Shown here: piece after piece, positions 58,895-64,000 of the stretch | How positions within the stretch are numbered: the first letter of the stretch is position 1 | How the letters are laid out: every line of letters starts with the position of its first letter | Program-made: the position numbers and the translations under genes | Source of the DNA: Selaginella moellendorffii | Taxonomy: Eukaryota > Streptophyta > Lycopodiopsida > Selaginellales > Selaginellaceae | DNA length: 64,000 nucleotides | Direction of reading: 5' to 3' | Assembly (NCBI RefSeq): GCF_000143415.4 | Contig: NW_003314365.1 | Span: forward strand, 447,181-511,180 | The notes under the pieces: generated by a model | Seen by the model: the letters and a program-made list of their open reading frames with translations, nothing else | The model's database searches: none | Told to the model about the DNA's origin: nothing

Positions 58895-59653
58895 AAAAGT
58901 TGATGGTTAAGGACTTTCATGCTTATGCATGAACCATGTTATGCCGGTCAAGTGACTTGCTAAACGGGATTGGCGAGTCGGGGGAACAAGGACCCTAGTT
59001 GAAGGTGTTGACTTCAAAGAGGGGTGGCTCATGGGGCCAAGCATGGAGGAGTCCATGCATGATCACAGGTTTGTTAAGTGAGAGGACTTGGTAGTTTGGA
59101 GGAACTAAGTTCCTAAGCTGTGATCTGTAGCGCGCTTTGGAAATAAATTGGTGCACCGATGTGGGGAGTCACGCCAGGTATCTAGGGTGATGCCGTTTGT
59201 AGATGCATATACGAAGGTTGGGTTTGAGTCCCGACCCTTTAGTGCTTGGGTTCGAGTCCCAAATCACTAGGGCGTGGTGCTGTTTTGGAATATGAGGACA
59301 CTCATATTTCAGTGGTCATGGACTCTCAATGAGGAGATTGGCTTGGGCACACCGCCAAGCAAGGGATGCCCCGGAGTCCTGATGGTAGCCAGGTGCCCAG
59401 GTAGCCAAATGATAGGGCCATGGACAGCCTTAGCACAAATTATGATAACTGGAACGTAGTGCCTAAAGTGGCACGAAATAGAAAAGAGGATGATGGTGCC
59501 CTCAAGTAAAGAACTTCCTAGGATAGGGAAGTGGAGTTGCACAACACGTGCAAAGCAAGGTGTCAGAGACATCTAGGATATTAACTTTGAGAAGTCAAAT
59601 GTAAAAGTTCCAAAGAGCAAAGGTCATATCGATGGAAATTGAGACTACTCAAG
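58895..59653 (+). mobile_element. LARD internal region
   Basis: Matches 43855-44330 and, after a deletion near 59385, 45130-45387. It ends at CAAG (59650-59653), where the DUF7869-like transposon starts. Confidence 0.7.
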
Positions 59654-59699
59654 ATAAGCTCTATTTCGTTAAAGTGGGATTTATTCAGTAAAATGGGAC
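59654..59699. repeat. Left terminal inverted repeat of the transposon
   Basis: It contains two AAA(G/A)TGGGA(C/T) blocks spaced by ttattcagt, exactly as the MITE end has. The first five bases differ slightly (ATAAG against ATG). Confidence 0.75.
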
Positions 59700-60199
59700 T
59701 AGGTACAAATTTTCAAGTATTTGAAAATGACGTGAAATTATATGTTTTTTGTCCAGGGGCTAGACATATCTGGGGCATGGTGACTAGCGCGGTGACTTTG
59801 TGTCCAGACTGAGTCCATCTGGTTGTATAATAAATCTCATTGTCAAGGTGAACAAGCCGAATCTGAAGCTAAAGAAGAGCGATGGCATGCGCGCACACAC
59901 TATTTGTTTGTTCATTGAGCGTGTGGTGAGCTTTCCAAGATGAACGTCATTCCTATTAGCCAGACATATAACTTAATGGTGAGAACATTTAGATATTATT
60001 CAATGTTATCTTTTTCTAACGAATCTAATTGTGAAGGTGTAGCAAGAGGCTTTGCTAGTCTGGAGAAGTCATTTAACTCATTTGACCCTTAGTGTATTTT
60101 CATGAAACTAAATAACATTCATATTATTAAGAAATTTCTCTAGTACCTTTTTTTTACGACATAGAGGCTTGCATTTCTTTCAAAGGTGATTTAGTAAAA

Positions 60200-60280
60200 G
60201 GCCTGAGGGCACATGCCATTCTATTTCTCAGACCAGTATTAAGATATACTAGTGCAAAGGGCCACATGCCATCACGCCTC
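60200..60280. repeat. Palindromic GGCATG/CATGCC motifs, left side
   Basis: Two copies: gcctgagggcacatgccat (60203-60221) and gggccacatgccat (60259-60272). They lie between the left terminus and the 3' end of the gene. Confidence 0.6.
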
Positions 60281-60344
60281 CTCTGATTCAGATTCGGATT
60301 GTTCACCTTGAAATAAAATACATTAGAAACTTAGTAAAGAAATA

Positions 60345-63300
60345 TTAAATCTCACCTTGAACTCGGGTTATGAATGCTCTTGCTGCATCTCTTGCATGGT
60401 CTGGCAAGGTGATGGTGGCACTCTGCTTCCGCATCCAACCATGCACAACATTATCCACTGATATGCTCATGCTGGGATCCCTTGGATTCAGCACCCATCT
60501 CTTTTCTAGGCAATCCTTCGTATATCCGGAACTTGGCTTGAACCACTCCATAGTTACATTGAAGGAGTTAGTTTCCGCGTCCTCCTCTGCATCAGTGATG
60601 CAGCGCCCCACCCATATCATTTGTTTTTTATTACTGGGTCTGACAAGCACGACCATTCTTTTGCAGACTTGTACTGGATTGAATGCTGAATCCGGCTTCT
60701 TGTTCCTCGGCCCACAATAGTGATCCTCAACATCGTTATCTGTCACTGCATTTCCAGAGGACATTGTTCCGCTACTATCTGGTGCTCTGGGTTCTGGCCA
60801 AAAGGACTCTTCCAATTCTTCATATACAACCGGCCCATTTTGGATAGCAGATATAATCTTCTCCCAGTATTCGAGAAAAGGCTTGCACCTCTTAAAATAG
60901 GATTCTCCACCAAACACCAACCCCCTCTTCCAGAAGGCAATATGCTGTCTAATCCCGGCCACTATACTTTCCTGGTCTTTGAGTCCATCCGGGTGCATCG
61001 GCCGTGGGGAACCCTGAGGAATCATAGGTTCCCCAGTTATGGGATCTCTCTTGAAGAGTTCAATGCCGTCCACTGGCAGCCACACTGTGTCCCATTCTCT
61101 CATTTTGTACCTCATCACTGGAGCACCGTCACGCATGCTGAAATGAAACTGAAGAGGCTTGGAGTGGCCAATCAGCGTTTCGGATCCGTCCCTGATGTAG
61201 CCTCTTACAAACCCCTTAAAGTCTGGAACCTCTGTCACAAGTGCAGCTTCAACAGTGCCTTTGATGCAATTTTGGAATTCATCGTAGAGTTGTGGGAGGG
61301 TGAGGACATTGGATCGCCGGAGGGACTCTGCCAGGTGACTGAACATGGCATCGACGTCTTCATGAGTGTGCCCAACCATGAGAAAGCCAAGTGTAACCGT
61401 TTCAAATATGCCTTTGGCAACAAGCATCGCCAAGTACGCGAAGACGTACATGTTTTTGTTCTCACTGCCAGCATTGTCTGTTTGGAGCAGAAGATGGGGT
61501 GGAAGGCCACATCGGCCGCAAGAACTTCCTTGAGATTCTGCTTCGTTTGGATGAGGCTGTGCATTCACCGGGCGACCAGCCTCGTCGGAATGGCATGAGG
61601 CCTCACGTGATAACCCTACAATCTGACGGCCAACATATTCACTGGGATGGCATGGGGCCCCACGTGATACTGCAAGCCTTTGCTCCTCCTCCAGCTGAAC
61701 CCTGTATGGGGTTCGATCGACAAGGGCCTTATGCAAGGGTTGGCCGTTTAGCTCAGTCTGCGCACTTTGCAGAGACCTTAAGTGTTTTGCTAGGGACGCA
61801 ATCATCATGTTTGCACCCCCGCCACCCCATAGAGGTACAAAGAAGTTCCCATAGTTCTGGGCACCATGCCCATGAGCGATTATGCCAAACAGAGACACAG
61901 GCAGCTGCATGGATGAAGAGATTGCCTTGGGGGCAGGATTGAGTCGAGGTAAGCACGTCTTTTTCTGGTCCATTTTGTTGTGGATGATGCAGAGGTAAGA
62001 GTCAGGTCTCTCCATGGAGAGAATCCTGTTATGATAATATGCAGTCCTGCAACTTCTCTGCTCGATGTTGTGGTCGAGCCGCCTTCTAACCAACGTCTCT
62101 CGTTCTTGAGTGCTACAAGAATTCTTCGACAAAGCCATTTTGATAGCAGTGCACTCGTCACACTTTGAAAAGCTGGAGTACTTTCCTATACTCACATCCC
62201 TGAACCTGTTGCTCCACAATCTACTAAATCTAGATTGGCTCAGCTTCCTCTAGCCATTACTCTGGAGTTCCCGATTCACATCTTCCAATATGGCCCCCTT
62301 GGTATACATGGAAGGGAGAACTCGTTGGGTGTCTCGTGTTCCATCTTCCAAGAGGCGGGTTTTATGTGGTTGCTGCTCGCTACATGTCTCGACAAACCTC
62401 TTGAAGATTGCCTCTCCATATACAACATGACCCCTGGTTTTGTGCGTACCGTCGTTCCCATGGACTGCCTGTTGAACCCTTTGTTCCTCGAACTCAGTTT
62501 TGATTCTGTAGAATGTGCTTCGAGGGACTCCATAAATGATTCTCCATGCCTTCATGCAGACCAAACCCCTCTGGAAGACCATGTCCCCCCACCTGATGTT
62601 CTGAAGCATCAACAAATGACCGTAATGCCTCATACACAAAATTACGAGCTGCCTTCCAGGACAATGTCTTGTATCTTGCTCTCTCCTCTTCAATAGCATC
62701 CCAATCAGCATGTTGACAGCACCTCCTCTTGCAACAAGCAACTGTCGAGACCATTCGGACCTCCATCGCCATTTTTTGCCTTTTCGGTTCCTTGCTCAGA
62801 TCCCTTTGGCTGCGCTTTAGGAAGGTGTACTTTCTTTTCCCATGAAGAGATGTTCTGTCATCAGTTGTAGTGGTGTTTGATTGTGAATCCTTCACATTCT
62901 CAAACACTAAATGCCTCAATTTCCACCGCACAATGCTTCCAATAGTCAGACTGTTTTCTTCTGTGTCAACAACCTCTAAAATTGCAACTCCAATATCATC
63001 CCAGCCCAATTCTTGATTAGCAACCGCATCTCTTGGATCGACAACTGTGGCTAAGCCCTCAGCTACCACCTCCCCCTCGGGGTTGTTTAGAAACACCTTT
63101 GCCTGAATCCATGTAGCACGGTTCTTAAGATCCACGGAGGGAACATGCGTCGCACTTGCGCTGTCCCCAACATCTGCTTTCTTCTGCAGATTTTTCAAGG
63201 CAACAACAACATTTACCCCGACGACCATCTCTCCTCGTTCAATAGCGACCACATTCCCATCGAAGACAGTCTCTACTGATACAGCAGCATTGCCTTCCCC

Positions 63301-63411
63301 AAGCCTTTGACAGTGTATAACAAAGTTCCGATCCATAGACACAAGGGTCCCTTTTGCAACTCTCTTCCCACCATTCAAAATGTAAACCTTTTCCCCAACC
63401 CTGAAGGCCAT
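60345..63411 (-). pseudogene. DUF7869-like gene, candidate transposase, broken
   Basis: ATG at 63411 opens MAFRVGEKVYILNGGKRVAKG, the first of two similar VA(K/E)G modules (second near 63070). A basic segment and a Cys-rich stretch (TVACCKRRCCQHA) follow. The frame breaks at a G run (62585-62590) by one base, resumes with DMVFQRGLVCMK, meets one in-frame TAG at 62250-62252, and runs on to 60345. In the last 624 codons I see KCDEC (residues 19-23), IIHNKMDQKKT (78-88), LLLQTDNAGSENKN (243-256) and VGHTHEDVDAMFS (282-294), the pattern I know from DUF7869 proteins. Asn at residue 81 stands where I recall Asp. An extra segment (about residues 165-240) contains two copies of the palindromic motif. 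The arrangement of acidic residues fits an RNase-H-like fold; transposase function is inference. Confidence 0.6.
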
Positions 63412-63479
63412 TCTGAAAGTGCAGAAAAGAAGTTAAGACCATACAAAAAATGATTGGAGAATGGCCTAAATCATAACAT

Positions 63480-63880
63480 ACCAAATAGCATGAGGCCACA
63501 TGCCATTATTCAAACATGCTATTGACACCCACGTGAAATTTCGCATTCACAAAATTGGCATGAGCCCTCATGCCATTAGTGGTACCACTAATGGCATGAG
63601 GCCTCACGCTATCTTTGGCCCCTGCTAGCCTGTTGCTATATTCCTTTTGCCTTGTTGCAACTGTATATATTTTTGTGTGCGTGACTAGTCACCCATACAA
63701 AAATATATACAGTTGCAGCAAGGCAAAAGGAATATGGCAATAGGCTAGTAGGGGCCAAAGATGGCATGAGGCCTCATGCCATCTTGATATACACACAGCT
63801 GCAGGCAAGTAAAAACATACATGACAATACGCTAGCCATGAAATTGCAAGGGCCCAAGATGGCATGTGGCCTCATGCCAT
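63480..63880. repeat. Palindromic GGCATGAGGCCTCATGCC motifs, right side
   Basis: Five copies upstream of the gene: near 63488, 63557, 63592, 63763 and 63859. The best is a perfect 18-bp palindrome at about 63763-63780. Others vary at the centre (agccct, tggcct). Confidence 0.8.
63591..63782. repeat. Large hairpin with arms of about 96 bp
   Basis: The arms 63591-63686 and 63687-63782 are inverted copies with few mismatches, centred on gtgactagtcac. They include ttccttttgccttg pairing with caaggcaaaaggaa. The palindromic motif sits at the base of both arms. A second small palindrome, attagtggtaccactaat, adjoins on the left (63575-63592). Confidence 0.85.
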
Positions 63881-64000
63881 TTCTAAATGTGGTCCTAAAC
63901 CATTCCATGGTGAACATACCAGGAAGCACAAGTGCCGAATATCAAGAGGAAGCGGTAGCCACACCAAAGACAGTGCCGCTCGCAACACCGCAACTACTCG

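Larger units (their letters stand above)
59654..64000 (-). mobile_element. DNA transposon carrying a DUF7869-like gene; right end beyond the window
   Basis: The left end begins ATAAGCTCTATTTCGTTAAAG and continues tgggatttattcagtaaaatgggac (59654-59699). Over about 45 bp this matches the MITE terminus at 39494-39450, with few differences. The site is CAAG, the same target as the MITE; the unoccupied site is visible at 45381-45390. The gene at 60345-63411 is the only coding content. Palindromic GGCATG/CATGCC motifs cluster at 60205-60275 and 63483-63880. The right terminus is not in the window. Confidence 0.7.

Noticed and set aside
60720-61598. 292-codon plus-strand frame
   Set aside because: The antisense shadow of the DUF7869-like gene, which has the recognisable motifs on the minus strand.

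Overview
This is a stretch of a large, repeat-rich land-plant nuclear genome. I infer a free-sporing plant with swimming sperm, most likely a lycophyte of the Selaginella type. The reasons are an axonemal RIB43A-like gene, runs of GT-AG introns only 44-55 nt long (which I recall as typical of Selaginella), LTR elements primed by initiator tRNA-Met, and a fragment of plant-like 25S rRNA. The species assignment is inference.

Layout. Positions 1-7.7 kb are the only gene-like host region. A seven-exon RIB43A-like gene on the minus strand (1880-2899) lies head to head with a large coiled-coil gene on the plus strand (3400-7252), separated by 500 bp. From about 8.5 kb to 59.6 kb nearly everything is nested retroelement DNA. 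Most of it is one non-autonomous LTR family with LTRs of about 1.75 kb and a roughly 4.1-kb internal region that encodes nothing recognisable (LARD-like). Each LTR carries a GA-rich minisatellite that is open in all six frames. One young, complete copy occupies 39872-47493 inside an older copy of itself. A second family is a tiny LTR element (TRIM, about 600 bp, 195-bp LTRs), with three complete copies and one solo LTR, each flanked by a perfect 5-bp target duplication.

Scattered among these are decayed genes: a multi-exon gene with a beta-class amino-methyltransferase-like C-terminus (13.4-18.8 kb), three broken copies of a SWIM/MULE-like gene (21.2, 36.8 and 54.2 kb), a Ty3/Gypsy gag-protease fragment (22.2-23.5 kb) and an inverted 25S rRNA fragment split by a TRIM (57.9-58.9 kb). 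There is also a tandem array of covarying hairpins (18.9-19.5 kb).

The most interesting part is the right end. From 59654 to beyond the window edge lies what looks like a DNA transposon. Its left terminal repeat matches the terminal inverted repeats of a 289-bp MITE at 39206-39494. It carries a broken gene of the DUF7869-like type as its only candidate transposase. Short palindromes built on GGCATG..GGCC..CATGCC occur near the left end, upstream of the gene and inside its coding region, and are also present in the MITE. Both elements sit at CAAG targets within the same LARD sequence. This links a domain of unknown function to a defined mobile element and a non-autonomous partner.
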